A stretch of DNA of 64,000 nt, taken from positions 59,760 through 123,759 of the forward strand of contig NZ_RSEJ01000017.1 in assembly GCF_009910675.1 (NCBI RefSeq), written 5' to 3'. Below the pieces are notes generated by a model. It was not told the DNA's origin, ran no database searches, and saw only the letters and a list, made by a program, of their open reading frames with translations. The DNA comes from Photobacterium alginatilyticum (GTDB taxonomy: Bacteria > Pseudomonadota > Gammaproteobacteria > Enterobacterales > Vibrionaceae). A program made the translations under genes and the position numbers. This document shows positions 7,725-18,156 of this stretch, in pieces (position 1 is the first letter of the stretch; the number at the start of each line of letters is the position of its first letter).

Positions 7725-9923
7725 TCAGATTTGCTGCCAAACCATGCTTTGATCCGGGCGCTCACCTTTTGTCCACCACTTGGCTTTATATTTCACGCCA
7801 TTGTAGGTAACAATATCGCCACCAACGTAGACGGCATTAGGATCCCAAGTCGTTGCTGCATCTACCGTTACTTTCACAGCAATCGTTTTACTTGATTCTG
7901 CCTGACCGTCAGACACAGTCACAACAAGATTAACCACGGTCTCTGCTGATACTGTTGGAGCTACGAAGGTAATATCAGCACCTGTTGCAGTCGTGGCCAC
8001 TGTGCCACTTGAAACTGTATACGACAACGCGTCACCTTCAGCATCATCTGCCGCAACAGAGATCACGACTTGTTGGCCACTGGCTACTGTAGCCGTTGCT
8101 GGTGCCGTCAGTACAGGAGCAGTATTACCACCCACTCCGGTTCCTTTCACATTCACCGCCACATTCTTCGTTACACTCTTACGGCCATCTGTCACTTTGA
8201 CGGCTACGACTTCTTGCAAATCGGTGGCCGTATTTGGTGCCTGGTAGGTAACCGTTGCACTACCATCGCCATTATCGACAACGGTGGCATTTGTCGCACT
8301 GAAGGTCAGCTTATCACCGACATCCGCATCTGTTGCAGAAACAACAAAACTGATCACCTGGCCGGAGTTGGCTGACTGGGCAGCAGGGACAGTTAGTACT
8401 GGTGCGTTATTTGGTACTGTACCAGCGCTGAATACACGATCCACAGCCTCGGCAAGTGGCGAGCTTAACTTAGTACACTCCTTAAGGTTGGCGCCATGAT
8501 TAATAAAGGAGCCCTCACACTTAATATCGCCATGGACCTGCCAGACAATCACCCCGCCCAAGTTGTTATCGACAATGTACTGGGCTTTCTTCTCGATAGC
8601 AGGTACATCATCGTAGCTCAGGAAGTATTTGCCTTTCACCGCATACGGTACTTCGGCATTGACATCCCACTTATGCTCCCAGCCAGGCTTGTTCATGATG
8701 TAGTTATAGTTCGGCTGCCCTTCGAAAGCTTTCCAGTTATCCATGTCTGCCGCTGAGTTAGTCGGACCATCGACACTGAAGTTGACAGTACGTTTCTCGG
8801 TCGGGGCGCCGACATATGCCACTGGCTCAGTGGTTTGTACGCCACGGCCATAGAACGCGGCTCCAAAGTTGATTTTGTTTGAAGGAACGCCTTTGGCTGC
8901 CATCCAGTTACGCAGGTAATCAAGGTTGAATTCTGCGAACTCTTCCTCCGGGTATCCATATAGCGGCGAGTTATGCCCGGCTACATTTGACCATCCCCCG
9001 TTAAGGTCGTAGGTCATCATGTTGAAATAATCCATGGAAGCAACAAGGCGGGACCAGTTATACCCTTCAAGTTTATTTGGTGCGGCCGAGAAAGCGGCTG
9101 TCAGCAATTTGTTCGGGCCAATCCGCTCACGAATATCTTCCATCAACTGTTCGAAATCAGCAAAATCTCGCGGGCTACCCGGGAAATTCATACCGCCGCT
9201 TCCCGGGAATTCCCAGTCAATATCAATTCCGTCAAAACCTAATGCCATCAGTTTATCGACATCAGCAAGGAAGCGCGCTTTCTTGACTGGGTCTTGCGCC
9301 GTTTCAGGAAAGTGTTTCGACATACTCCAGCCACCCAGAGATGCCATGACCTTCACGCCTTTAGAATGGGCAAGATCGATAAGGCCTGGTGCACCGCCAG
9401 CTTTTTTCAGAGGAATTGGGAACTGTCCTGTGATGCCTGTCGGCTCATGTAACCAGCCATTGCCATGCTGAACAAAACCTTGGTTTTTAACCTTGAGATA
9501 TTGCTCTTGATTCCATGGTTCGTTAACCGGGAACTGGTGAACATACTCAAGCTCACCCCAAAGAATATGGAAATCCCAGCTAGAATAAACATCCGGGTGG
9601 AGCAGAGGTCCGGGTTCCTGAACAGCTGTCGGTTGATAGATATTTTTATTTCGTAAGTCACCACTATGCAGTGAACCGTCTTTAGCAACACCAAAGAATG
9701 AGAAGTTGAGGATAGAGTAAATATCCATATTTACGTTCAGGTGGGTGGCCTCACCTTTGACACTGAATCCTTCGTTCGGCCCTTTCCAAGCCTCCCACTG
9801 GGTGAGGTAACCGATCACATTCTTATCATGCGTCGGCGCCGCCTGAGCGGTACTGGCTACCCCTGTTAACAACATAGCGGCAACGGCGCCGGCAACTTTG
9901 CTCAGGTTCAATCCCTTTTTCAT
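7725..9923 (-). CDS. Secreted GH18 chitinase with Ig-like domains and C-terminal chitin-binding module
   Basis: Endochitinase-type enzyme of 732 residues that would hydrolyse beta-1,4-GlcNAc chains outside the cell. A Sec signal peptide ends near AQAA (about residue 29). The GH18 barrel spans roughly residues 34-490, with the substrate-binding strand ASLGGWS (194-200) and the catalytic motif DGIDIDWE (231-238; the last Glu is the proton donor). Two beta-sandwich Ig/cadherin-like repeats follow (about 505-600 and 605-690), both starting APVLT. The C-terminal 40 residues (WDPNAVYVGGDIVTYNGVKY, then KAKWWTKGERPD) are a type 5/12 chitin-binding module. It is monocistronic with a long upstream region. 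The related importer at 1-3441 may take up its products, which is inference. Confidence 0.93.
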   Translation of the reverse strand: MKKGLNLSKVAGAVAAMLLTGVASTAQAAPTHDKNVIGYLTQWEAWKGPNEGFSVKGEATHLNVNMDIYSILNFSFFGVAKDGSLHSGDLRNKNIYQPTAVQEPGPLLHPDVYSSWDFHILWGELEYVHQFPVNEPWNQEQYLKVKNQGFVQHGNGWLHEPTGITGQFPIPLKKAGGAPGLIDLAHSKGVKVMASLGGWSMSKHFPETAQDPVKKARFLADVDKLMALGFDGIDIDWEFPGSGGMNFPGSPRDFADFEQLMEDIRERIGPNKLLTAAFSAAPNKLEGYNWSRLVASMDYFNMMTYDLNGGWSNVAGHNSPLYGYPEEEFAEFNLDYLRNWMAAKGVPSNKINFGAAFYGRGVQTTEPVAYVGAPTEKRTVNFSVDGPTNSAADMDNWKAFEGQPNYNYIMNKPGWEHKWDVNAEVPYAVKGKYFLSYDDVPAIEKKAQYIVDNNLGGVIVWQVHGDIKCEGSFINHGANLKECTKLSSPLAEAVDRVFSAGTVPNNAPVLTVPAAQSANSGQVISFVVSATDADVGDKLTFSATNATVVDNGDGSATVTYQAPNTATDLQEVVAVKVTDGRKSVTKNVAVNVKGTGVGGNTAPVLTAPATATVASGQQVVISVAADDAEGDALSYTVSSGTVATTATGADITFVAPTVSAETVVNLVVTVSDGQAESSKTIAVKVTVDAATTWDPNAVYVGGDIVTYNGVKYKAKWWTKGERPDQSMVWQQI

Positions 9924-10494
9924 GTTTTACTCCACGTCATCATTACTAAAATCATTCGGGTACGATTTGTTTGTTATCGTGACCCATAAGTGACTCTTTG
10001 TTAGCTGCATTCAGGCATGGTTTACGTTTACACAATCAGAAGCTATTTGCCCTACAACAAAGAAACCATCGTCCGAAAGCCTCTCTCCTAAGAGTTCGTA
10101 ATCATTGTTAGTGAAGTTTTTTTGTTTCGCGAAAATTATTGAAGATTTTTAATAATACCTCTAGGAAATATGTGCAATTTTTGTAAACAAAATAGCATTC
10201 GTTCAAATTACATTCCAAGTAGCCAGATATTTAGCTCCATAATCAGATAAAAGCGACAAGATGATTCATAAAACCAAATAAGATCCATAAAAAGTATGAC
10301 AAAATGATGATAAAGTAATTTAAAACACAGCATTCCATAAATGAATCACCGCTATTGCTCTGTATTCACTATGCCTCACAGTTCTCATAAATTTACAACA
10401 AACTCAATAACATCAATTCCTATTAACGTCATAAAAAGCTACTATAGTGGATTATATATCTGAGTAATTTCTCACGCGCTTACAGGGATTGAAA
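9924..10494. promoter_or_regulatory. Divergent regulatory region between chitinase and cheV
   Basis: About 570 bp, strongly AT-rich, containing the promoters of two divergent genes. A short palindrome TTTCGCGAAA lies at about 10125-10134. No ORF or RNA gene was recognised. A region this long before a chitinase suggests regulated expression, but I cannot identify a specific binding site by eye. Confidence 0.4.
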
Positions 10495-11394
10495 ATGATC
10501 AAAACCGCAACGAATCAATCTCAGGGAATGCTGCTTTTTCAATTAACATCGCTCCAGTCTTTTGCTATTGGAACGCTGAAGGTAAAAGAAATTGTCCCTT
10601 ATACACCTTTGACGGCTATTCCGCATTCACACCCGACAGTATTAGGGGCTGCCAATTTGCGAGGCGATACATTGCCAGTGATCGACATGGCTAAGGCCGT
10701 AGGTTACCCGCCGCTCAGCAAAGAGGAATTGAAAGACTGCTACATTATCATTACTGACTGTCGCCGTATGCTAGTCGGTTTTTTGGTGCGCGGCATCAAT
10801 AAAATTACAGAATGTAACTGGCACAACATTGATGCGCCGCCAAGCGCGCTGGGAAGCAATGTATTTGTCACTGGCGTTATGAAAGTCGATAACAAGCTTA
10901 TTCAGCTGCTCGATGTCGAGCTACTGCTCTCGAAAGTTTTTCCTGATACGCCAGACAGTCTGCATCCAGTGCTAACTGATGTTCAGCGCGAGATCCTTCG
11001 CCCGCTCAAAATATTGCTGGTTGATGATTCCGCTGTGGCACGGCGCCAGCTATCTCAGGCGCTTGATAGCATTAGTATTCCCTACTTCATTGCAACCAAC
11101 GGCAGTGATGCACTAAGTATGCTTGAGCATGCGGCTGATGTTGGCAGCCCGTTCGACATTTTGGTCAGTGATATTGAAATGCCGGGGCTCGACGGCTATG
11201 AGCTTGCTTTCGAGGTCCAGAATAGCAGCAAACTCAACCATGCCTATATTATTCTGCATACTTCTCTATCGAGTGAGATCAGTGTTTCCCAGGCTCACCA
11301 GGTCGGTGCTCACGAAGCACTCACCAAGTTTGAAGCCAATGAACTCATTCATGCCATGCTGCGCGGGGCAGAAAAAGTCAGCGCGACAGCATAA
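10495..11394 (+). CDS. cheV: Chemotaxis protein CheV (CheW domain plus receiver)
   Basis: Coupling protein of 299 residues that links receptors to CheA and carries its own phosphorylatable receiver. The start is ATG 10495, preceded by CAGGGATTGAAA; a TTG two codons earlier has no better support. The CheW-like domain is about residues 10-160 (FAIGTLKVKEIVPYTPLTAI, LGAANLRGDTLPVIDMAKAV). The receiver is about 178-297, with the acidic pair in LLVDDSAVARR and the phospho-acceptor Asp in LVSDIEMPGLDGYE. A weak terminator follows. Vibrionaceae usually carry several CheV paralogues; which one this is cannot be told. Confidence 0.9.
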   Translation: MIKTATNQSQGMLLFQLTSLQSFAIGTLKVKEIVPYTPLTAIPHSHPTVLGAANLRGDTLPVIDMAKAVGYPPLSKEELKDCYIIITDCRRMLVGFLVRGINKITECNWHNIDAPPSALGSNVFVTGVMKVDNKLIQLLDVELLLSKVFPDTPDSLHPVLTDVQREILRPLKILLVDDSAVARRQLSQALDSISIPYFIATNGSDALSMLEHAADVGSPFDILVSDIEMPGLDGYELAFEVQNSSKLNHAYIILHTSLSSEISVSQAHQVGAHEALTKFEANELIHAMLRGAEKVSATA

Positions 11395-11426
11395 CGCTGC
11401 TTCATCAAAATTCGGCTAATACGATG

Positions 11427-11445
11427 AGGGCACCCTTAGTGCCCT
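11427..11445 (+). terminator. Hairpin after cheV
   Basis: AGGGCAC and GTGCCCT form a 7-bp stem with loop CCTTA, 33 bp after the cheV stop. The T run that follows is interrupted (TCAACTCTTT), so this is a moderate candidate. Confidence 0.5.
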
Positions 11446-11524
11446 TCAACTCTTTGTGAAATTATCTCTTCCTCACCCGTTCTTTATCTAAATTCGGCTA
11501 GGGTTAACAGTAAAGGGGGAAGCT

Positions 11525-13006
11525 ATGGCTGACTTTATTTTACTAAGTATCGATTTTCTCTCCGGTCTGTTCATCTTCATCCTTGGGCTAGGCGGGCTGC
11601 TTGTTGTCTATATGTATATTGTCGATATTAGACAGCATAAGCACGCGATTCGACACAACTATCCCGTTATTGGTCGGTTCCGCTACCTATTTGAAAAACA
11701 AGGCGAGTTCTTCAGGCAGTATTTCTTTGCCATGGACCGAGAGGAAATGCCCTTTAATCGCGCTGAACGTAGCTGGGTCTATAAAGCTGCCAAGAATGTT
11801 GACCGCACCCTTGCCTTTGGTTCAACCCGCAACTTGGATCCTGCTGGTACGATAATGTTCATGAACTGTGCCTTTCCGACCCTGGAAGAAGATGCTGTCG
11901 TGCCTGCCGCCATAACCATAGGCGAACATTGCCGTACTCCCTACACCACCAGCTCGATCTTCAATATCTCAGGTATGAGCTACGGCGCCATATCCAAGCC
12001 TGCTGTCAGGGCACTGTCGAAAGGTGCACGAATTGCCGGTTGCTGGATGAACACCGGAGAAGGAGGCCTGAGCCCATACCATCTGGAAGGTAAGGCCGAC
12101 ATTGTCTTTCAAATTGGTACGGCCAAATATGGTGTTCGTGATGAAAATGGCGACTTAAGCGAGGAAAAACTCCGTGAAATAGCTTCCCATCCAGAAGTAA
12201 AAATGTTTGAAATCAAAATGAGTCAAGGAGCCAAACCGGGTAAAGGCGGTATGCTCCCAGGCAAGAAAGTGACGGCGGAAATCGCCCTAATTCGCGGTAT
12301 TCCTGAAAGACAGGATTCTATCAGCCCCAACGGCCACAAAGATATCCGTAGCGTTGGCGATCTTCTGGACAAGATCAATCAGATCCGGGAAGTAACCGGC
12401 AAGCCTGTCGGGTTTAAGGCTGTGTTCGGTTCATTAAAATGGTTCAACGATCTCCTCGACGAAATCGAACGCAGAGGAGCAGAAAGTGCCCCCGACTTCA
12501 TCACCATCGACAGTGCTGACGGTGGAACAGGAGCCGCCCCACAGCCACTGATGGACTACGTTGGTTTACCGCTAAAGGAAAGCTTGCCGTTGGTTGTCAA
12601 TTTGCTAAAAGAAAGGCAGCTTAAAGAGCGCATCAAGATCATCGCGTCCGGCAAGTTGATCACCCCATCAAAAGTGGCTTGGGCAATCGCACTTGGCGCC
12701 GATTTTGTTGTATCTGCCAGAGGGCATATGTTCGCCCTAGGCTGTATACAGGCACTGCAATGTAATAAAGATACCTGCCCGACAGGGATCACGACCCATA
12801 ACAAGCGGCTGCAGCAAGGCCTCAATGTCGAAGACAAGACACAACGGGTGGCCAACTACAATAAATATATCCACTATGGTATCGGGTTGATCGCCCATTC
12901 CTGTGGCGTAAGCAATGTCAGGCAGCTGGATAAATCCCACATCAGGATTGTTACGGAAAACGGCCTATCGGTCGCGCTGGAAAAACTTTATGAAACGCAC
13001 CGTTAA
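11525..13006 (+). CDS. Membrane-anchored FMN-binding glutamate-synthase-family protein
   Basis: Protein of 493 residues with an N-terminal membrane segment (about 8-32) and then the FMN/glutamate-synthase barrel (Glu_synthase family). Visible signatures are FNISGMSYGAISKPAVRALS, the glycine-rich MNTGEGGLSPYH, and FITIDSADGGTGAAPQPLMD for flavin binding. The cysteine-bearing LQCNKDTCPTGITTHN matches the 3Fe-4S ligand region of glutamate synthase. It lacks the amidotransferase domain, so it cannot be a complete GOGAT large subunit. Stand-alone versions are common in proteobacteria with unproven roles. A good ribosome site (AAAGGGGGAAGCT) precedes the ATG. Confidence 0.85.
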   Translation: MADFILLSIDFLSGLFIFILGLGGLLVVYMYIVDIRQHKHAIRHNYPVIGRFRYLFEKQGEFFRQYFFAMDREEMPFNRAERSWVYKAAKNVDRTLAFGSTRNLDPAGTIMFMNCAFPTLEEDAVVPAAITIGEHCRTPYTTSSIFNISGMSYGAISKPAVRALSKGARIAGCWMNTGEGGLSPYHLEGKADIVFQIGTAKYGVRDENGDLSEEKLREIASHPEVKMFEIKMSQGAKPGKGGMLPGKKVTAEIALIRGIPERQDSISPNGHKDIRSVGDLLDKINQIREVTGKPVGFKAVFGSLKWFNDLLDEIERRGAESAPDFITIDSADGGTGAAPQPLMDYVGLPLKESLPLVVNLLKERQLKERIKIIASGKLITPSKVAWAIALGADFVVSARGHMFALGCIQALQCNKDTCPTGITTHNKRLQQGLNVEDKTQRVANYNKYIHYGIGLIAHSCGVSNVRQLDKSHIRIVTENGLSVALEKLYETHR

Positions 13007-13094
13007 ACATGGACTGTTTGACGGTTTTCTGACATTAAAAAAATCCTGTTATGGCAAAGTAGTCCTACAGGCAAGCAACATTTGTAGGTTCTCC

Positions 13095-13400
13095 ATGATC
13101 AGGCACGCTATCTTAACTCTTCTCCTTCTGGGAGCATCAACCAGCTCATTGGCTTCACCTGAGCTACTCTCTCCATCTGAAATTCAGTTCGGCCAGTTTG
13201 AGCTGATCGAAACGATAGAAATTCAAGGTGACATAGAAGACAGCTTGTTACGCTTAGTGGATAAGAACCTGCAATACAAAGATTCAGATTTCTACGTTAT
13301 TCAGGATATCTCAGAAGATGCCCGCAAGGATACGCTGACAGTGGTCGTTAACTTATACAACCAAAGCGCCAATTACAGTCTTTCCCAGCATCCCGTATAA
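13095..13400 (+). CDS. Small exported protein, possibly YdgH/BhsA/McbA-like (DUF1471-type)
   Basis: A 101-residue protein starting at ATG 13095, the first codon that gives a signal peptide (IRHAILTLLLLGASTSSLAS). The mature part of about 80 residues has alternating beta strands and one helix: FELIETIEIQGDIEDSLLRL, then DFYVIQDISED and TLTVVVNLYN. This layout resembles the small BhsA/YdgH fold, which other enterobacterial stress proteins use at the cell surface. The similarity is weak and judged by eye. It lies 88 bp after the FMN enzyme and before a bidirectional hairpin. Confidence 0.55.
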   Translation: MIRHAILTLLLLGASTSSLASPELLSPSEIQFGQFELIETIEIQGDIEDSLLRLVDKNLQYKDSDFYVIQDISEDARKDTLTVVVNLYNQSANYSLSQHPV

Positions 13401-13410
13401 CATAAACCAA

Positions 13411-13435
13411 ACAGGGAGTGATATCCGCTCCCTGT
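13411..13435. terminator. Bidirectional hairpin between convergent genes
   Basis: ACAGGGAG and CTCCCTGT pair around an 9-base loop between the small exported protein (+) and the histidine kinase gene (-), at the meeting point of the two transcripts. No long T run is present. Confidence 0.5.
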
Positions 13436-13463
13436 CTGATTCGAACCTGATAACACTTCTCTG

Positions 13464-15899
13464 TCAGGATGTCTGCAAGTACTTTTTAAGCATATTTGCC
13501 AACATCTGCTGGCTAACTGGCTTCGAAACAAAATCATCCATCCCTGCGTTAAAACATTTATCCTTTTCCTCTTTCACCACGTTGGCCGTCAGAGCAATAA
13601 TCGGTATTCGCTGCTCTTCTGACTCTAATTCACGAATTGCCCTCGTTGCTTTAAACCCGTCAAGCACCGGCATCTGGCAATCCATGAAAATAAGATCAAA
13701 ATGCCCCTTACGATACTTAGCAATCGCAACCTGACCATTATCGGCAATATCGACCTTAGCCCCTAACTTCTCCAGCATCATTTGGGCAACTTTCTGATTT
13801 ACAATAGTATCTTCTACAACTAATACGTTAACCTGTGCCTGTTCATGGTTATCCTCCTTTTCCTGCAAAGTCATCAGATCAGGCGCAGAAGCAGTTTCTG
13901 ACGACACATCTGAATTACCGGCAGTCTTAAAGCGAGATGATTGCCGGGTTGCACGTAAATAGGCCTCTGGCATTGTTTGCATCGGCTGAATTTGCTGTTG
14001 ACTATCAGACACTGTAAGCAAATCATGATCAACTTCTGTAAGCTCAACATCATTGCTACGGACAACCTGCTGCACAGTCCATTTCAAGTTGGCTTCTTTA
14101 TAGGGTCTTGCTAAATACGAGCGAATGCCTGATTTTCTGGCTCTTTCTTCATCCCCGACTTCCGGCCCGGCCGAAATCATCATCATTTTCGGGCAACGTT
14201 CTGCAAACTGGATCCTAAGTTGCTTGGCTAATTCAAACCCATTAATTTCCGGCATAATTTTATCTATCACGATCAAATCGTAAGGCGCTTTGCCGCGGAT
14301 CGCCTGTAACACAAAATCAGCCGCCTCGGTGGCATTCTCACAACATGTCGATTTTGCCCCGAAATTACTCAACTGGGCTGATGTGATCCTCATATTGAGC
14401 ATACTGTCATCAACGAGGAGCACCGATAAATCGGACAGTAGCTTAATGTCACTACTGGACGCCGCCGGTAATATATTTTTCTCAAGCGTTAGCACGAATG
14501 AAAAAGTACTGCCTTTTCCAGGTTCACTGTCTAGTTTCAGCTCTCCCCCCATCAACCGAATAATCTCGCGGCAAATGGCGAGCCCCAACCCGGTTCCGCC
14601 GTATTTCCTGGTGGTACTTCCATCGGCTTGCTGAAATTTTTCGAAAATAGCATCGTGCATTTCTTTCGGGACGCCGATGCCGCTATCTGACACTTCAAAC
14701 CTCACAGATACGGATTTGTGATCCTCTCCCTCACGCTGGATAAAGAGGTTTACAAACCCCCTTTCAGTGAACTTTATCGCGTTGCTGATCAAATTATTCA
14801 ACACCTGGCGAAGCTTGGTGGCATCACCCAGCAGCATCGGGCTAATATTTCGGTCAATCGAACAGCGAAAAGATAAACTTTTCTCAGCCGCCCTGACCAA
14901 AAAGACAGATTCCACTTCTTTGTTCAGCTCGAATAAATTCAATATGTTATGTTCTAGCTCTAACCGACCTGCTTCTATCTTTGAGAAATCCAATATATCG
15001 TTAATCAGATCCAGCAAAGAGAGCGAGGAGGTATTGAGCATATTCACATACTCTTTTTGTTCCTCTGGCAAGTCCATCTCTTTCATCAGACTCGACAGGC
15101 CGATGATCCCATTCATCGGGGTACGAATTTCATGACTCATATTGGCCAGAAACTCGCTTTTCTTACGGTTGGCTTGTTCTGCGTACTCCCGCGCCTCTTC
15201 GAGCTGATAATAATGCTCTCGGATTTGTTCTACGGACTGGTTATAGCGATTCGACAAGATGGACATTTCATCTTCAAACCAACGTTCTCGCAGATGAATC
15301 GCCTTAGGCACCTTATCCGAGTCAAACTCGCTCACAGTACGAGACATCTGGGTCAGCGGCTGAACAACCAGCCGGTACATGATCAAGATGATAAAGACAG
15401 AGATCACGAAAATTTGTACTGCCTGACTCAGCAGCAGCAGAATAAACTTGTCTATCAATCCCTGATAGACAACATACAAATCAGACTGAACAGTTAAAGT
15501 CGCCAGGTTGTACTCTTTATTACCAAGTTTATAAACCATGTCCCAAGATTTCTGGTGCATGTATTTTGGCAACTCCGAGCCAATCCGTATAATGGCACCT
15601 TCACTATCTGTAATTTCTAAATAATGCAATCCGGGCAAATGCATTATACCTTCAGCCTGGGTGGCCAGTTGTTCACGGTCCTCCACCCACAAACTGGATA
15701 CCAGACTTGATAGATAGCTTTCTTCTATTTGGACAAATCTTTCTTCGATCGCTGCCAAGTCCTGCTTGTAATCAATGTATAGATTCAGGCATGTCGTAAA
15801 CAAGGTAAAGAGTGAGCTAATTAACAAAATTGAAAATAGTATTTGCCTAGCTATACCCATTTTCCGTTTGGGCTTTATTTCTTGATACGTTTTATTCAT
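13464..15899 (-). CDS. Hybrid sensor histidine kinase with two receiver domains (BarA-like layout)
   Basis: Inner-membrane sensor kinase of 811 residues. Membrane segments are at about 19-42 and 152-176, enclosing a periplasmic sensor of about 110 residues, followed by HAMP (about 176-230). The HisKA dimerisation domain has phospho-acceptor His256 in [12 protein letters not shown]. The ATPase domain shows [13 protein letters not shown] and GGTGLGLAI. Two receivers follow: the first has [13 protein letters not shown], the second [11 protein letters not shown] with Asp740. There is no C-terminal Hpt domain, so relay needs a separate phosphotransfer protein. It is divergent from a periplasmic binding-protein gene 79 bp away that could supply a ligand signal (inference). 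Confidence 0.92.
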   Translation of the reverse strand: MNKTYQEIKPKRKMGIARQILFSILLISSLFTLFTTCLNLYIDYKQDLAAIEERFVQIEESYLSSLVSSLWVEDREQLATQAEGIMHLPGLHYLEITDSEGAIIRIGSELPKYMHQKSWDMVYKLGNKEYNLATLTVQSDLYVVYQGLIDKFILLLLSQAVQIFVISVFIILIMYRLVVQPLTQMSRTVSEFDSDKVPKAIHLRERWFEDEMSILSNRYNQSVEQIREHYYQLEEAREYAEQANRKKSEFLANMSHEIRTPMNGIIGLSSLMKEMDLPEEQKEYVNMLNTSSLSLLDLINDILDFSKIEAGRLELEHNILNLFELNKEVESVFLVRAAEKSLSFRCSIDRNISPMLLGDATKLRQVLNNLISNAIKFTERGFVNLFIQREGEDHKSVSVRFEVSDSGIGVPKEMHDAIFEKFQQADGSTTRKYGGTGLGLAICREIIRLMGGELKLDSEPGKGSTFSFVLTLEKNILPAASSSDIKLLSDLSVLLVDDSMLNMRITSAQLSNFGAKSTCCENATEAADFVLQAIRGKAPYDLIVIDKIMPEINGFELAKQLRIQFAERCPKMMMISAGPEVGDEERARKSGIRSYLARPYKEANLKWTVQQVVRSNDVELTEVDHDLLTVSDSQQQIQPMQTMPEAYLRATRQSSRFKTAGNSDVSSETASAPDLMTLQEKEDNHEQAQVNVLVVEDTIVNQKVAQMMLEKLGAKVDIADNGQVAIAKYRKGHFDLIFMDCQMPVLDGFKATRAIRELESEEQRIPIIALTANVVKEEKDKCFNAGMDDFVSKPVSQQMLANMLKKYLQTS

Positions 15900-15978
15900 C
15901 CTTAAACTCGCATCTTATCCTTCTTCTACTAACATAATAATAGCTTCTTCAACTGGATAGTTAAGGTAAGGACACAAA

Positions 15979-16737
15979 ATGAATAAATTTTTCCCTATTG
16001 CAACCGCATTAACGTTATCTTGCTCAAGCTTTGCAATAAATGCCGAGTCTATAAATTATTACGTCATCGCCAAGCAGGCCAGTCCATTCCAGATTGAAAA
16101 AGGTAACAATAATCACAGTGGTATTGTCACAGACATCGTAAGAGCTATTTTCAAGGACAGCCAGTACGACATTAACTATCATACATACCCTTTCAACCGG
16201 ATGATTTCGCTACTTGAAGCAGGCGGAAAACCCAACTGGATCACCTACGGTAGTCCTGGCTGGGGAGGCGTTCAGGCTGAAAACTTATCCGACATTCCAA
16301 TTTATAACGTTAAGCATGTACTAGTCAGCAGCAACAAGGATCCATTTAAATTCAACTCAATGCAAGACATGAACGACAGGGTTGTCGTATTACTGCATGG
16401 CTTTGACTATCCACAGCTGACGCCTTACTTCGAATCTGGAAACGTCGAAGAGCTAAGAGTTAAAGATTACAGCGCAGCATTTCGTGTGATCAAAAAGCTT
16501 CCGGGTGATACAGCCTTTGTCGAAATGGAATCACGGGTAAAATATAACCTGTCACAGCAAAATCAGAACTTATCTCAATATGAAATACAACCCTTCAGCG
16601 CTGTCATTCCTGACTACCCCATTTACCTCGCTTTTGATCCAAAAATGGACAAGAATATGCAGCGGTTTATAAATTCAAAACTAAAAGAATTAAAAACCTC
16701 AGGAGCTATTGAAGATATTGTTAAAAACTATTTTTGA
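15979..16737 (+). CDS. Periplasmic solute-binding protein, family 3 (no transporter genes adjacent)
   Basis: A 252-residue exported protein with signal peptide (FPIATALTLSCSSFAINA, cleavage near residue 23). The body resembles SBP_bac_3 proteins: an early GIVTDIVRAIF segment, YHTYPFNRMISLLEAGGKPN, and a C-terminal helix ending INSKLKELKTSGAIEDIVKNYF. Short binding proteins without permeases often act as sensors or stray homologues rather than importers. No permease or ATPase gene is nearby. The divergent neighbour is a hybrid kinase with a periplasmic domain, so a role as its ligand-binding partner is possible. A strong terminator follows. Confidence 0.8.
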   Translation: MNKFFPIATALTLSCSSFAINAESINYYVIAKQASPFQIEKGNNNHSGIVTDIVRAIFKDSQYDINYHTYPFNRMISLLEAGGKPNWITYGSPGWGGVQAENLSDIPIYNVKHVLVSSNKDPFKFNSMQDMNDRVVVLLHGFDYPQLTPYFESGNVEELRVKDYSAAFRVIKKLPGDTAFVEMESRVKYNLSQQNQNLSQYEIQPFSAVIPDYPIYLAFDPKMDKNMQRFINSKLKELKTSGAIEDIVKNYF

Positions 16738-16772
16738 TAGATTTTAATTCATCGCCACAATCATCACAAAAT

Positions 16773-16801
16773 AAAAAACGCAGCTTACGCTGCGTTTTTT
16801 T
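16773..16801. terminator. Strong bidirectional terminator
   Basis: AAAAAACGCAGC-TTAC-GCTGCGTTTTTT lies between the convergent binding-protein gene (+) and the NADAR-RibA gene (-), with A/T runs suited to both directions. Confidence 0.9.
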
Positions 16802-16813
16802 AGACTTTGATAT

Positions 16814-17866
16814 CTATTTTATAAACTCTTCATCAAACATGTGGCCGAGTTTCGACGCCTTTGTTTTTAAGTAGTTTTCATTGTGAGGGTTATTACCTTC
16901 CTGCAAAGGTACTCTTTTTTCTATATTAATACCTGCACTAGTCAATGCTTTCACTTTTCTCGGGTTGTTCGTCATCAACTTAACTGATTTAATATTTAGA
17001 AAGCTCAACATTCCCCGACAAAAAGAATAATCACGCATATCGGCAGCAAAGCCTAATCGCTCATTAGCTTCTACCGTATCTGCACCGTCATCCTGGAGGT
17101 GATAGGCACGAATTTTATTAATAAGGCCTATGCCACGTCCTTCCTGACGCAAATAAAACAAGACGCCGCTTCCGGCATTGACGATATTCTCCATTGCTCT
17201 GGATAACTGGAAGCCACAATCACACCGGGCACTAAACAGGGCATCACCGGTCAGGCATTCCGAGTGCAAACGGATCAAAGGCGGCGCATCCGGATCCAGT
17301 TCACCATAAACTAGTGCCAAGTGCTCCTTGCCCGTTGCCTGCTCGATAAAGCCGTACATCTGAAAGGTTCCCCACTGTGTTGGAAGCTTTGCACTATCAA
17401 CAAAGTGGACAAGATTAAACGGCTCCTTCTTCGCAAAATATTCGCGCACATCCATCAGGATCTTGCCAAGCTCATTGCGGCCGCTTCCGTCCCCGCCATC
17501 TCCCCAGAAGTCATCTTTATGCGAGTGCTCTTTAATTACACTGTCGCCCGTACTGACAAGCAAATGCGCCAGACGAGGGTTTTGGCGGAACTTCTCAAAT
17601 ACAATGAACCGCATCACCGCCGTTCGAACGTCCATCCAATCTTCTTTTACCTTGTCGGCATATTGGCGGCTTAAGCTAAATGCCTGATCAGGTGTTTCCG
17701 CTTTTAAAATCTGCTGCTGAATCTCAGGTTCAACAAACTTCTGTGCCTGATAGTAATGCTCACTTGTTGGCCATACAATATCACTTAATGTAATAGGACT
17801 AGACGCGAAGTTTGATAAGAATCCGTGGCTTTCAGTTGGCTCATAGAACTGTATTTCATCAACCAT
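16814..17866 (-). CDS. ribA: NADAR (YbiA-like N-glycosidase) fused to GTP cyclohydrolase II (RibA)
   Basis: A bifunctional protein of 350 residues. Residues about 1-150 are the NADAR/COG3236 domain ([32 protein letters not shown], and the late [17 protein letters not shown]). Residues about 155-350 are GTP cyclohydrolase II, with the zinc ligands in [26 protein letters not shown] and [12 protein letters not shown]. RibA opens GTP at the start of riboflavin synthesis. NADAR/YbiA proteins are known to hydrolyse the unstable first intermediates, a damage-control step, and the same fusion is established in Vibrio vulnificus. No FMN riboswitch was recognised in the 290 bp upstream. The canonical stand-alone ribA may exist elsewhere. 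Confidence 0.94.
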   Translation of the reverse strand: MVDEIQFYEPTESHGFLSNFASSPITLSDIVWPTSEHYYQAQKFVEPEIQQQILKAETPDQAFSLSRQYADKVKEDWMDVRTAVMRFIVFEKFRQNPRLAHLLVSTGDSVIKEHSHKDDFWGDGGDGSGRNELGKILMDVREYFAKKEPFNLVHFVDSAKLPTQWGTFQMYGFIEQATGKEHLALVYGELDPDAPPLIRLHSECLTGDALFSARCDCGFQLSRAMENIVNAGSGVLFYLRQEGRGIGLINKIRAYHLQDDGADTVEANERLGFAADMRDYSFCRGMLSFLNIKSVKLMTNNPRKVKALTSAGINIEKRVPLQEGNNPHNENYLKTKASKLGHMFDEEFIK

Positions 17867-18156
17867 TCAATGTTACTCCTTAGCATTAGATTAAAGAAAC
17901 AATTGCAGATTAGCGGAGGCTCTCCTTGCCTTTATTTCCATACTCCCAAGTATAGTTAAATAATCAGGATAGCAAGCAAGACATTGTAATTAAGCATATA
18001 TAACCACTTATAGGTATATCCAAAAAGACAGGCGGATTAAGCTTACAGCTTCATATTCAACTGGCATTTATGCAATTAAGAGAGAAAATAGAGTCTTAAT
18101 TGCGGTATCATCTACCCACACCAACCTGAGGTGAACCAAAGATCGGAAGAAAATAA

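Noticed and set aside
12556..12855. Minus-strand ORF of 99 codons inside the FMN enzyme gene
   Set aside because: Shadow frame of a well-supported plus-strand gene with clear cofactor-binding motifs.
17867..18156. Possible FMN riboswitch upstream of NADAR-RibA
   Set aside because: I looked for the conserved RFN core and its closing stem and did not find them.
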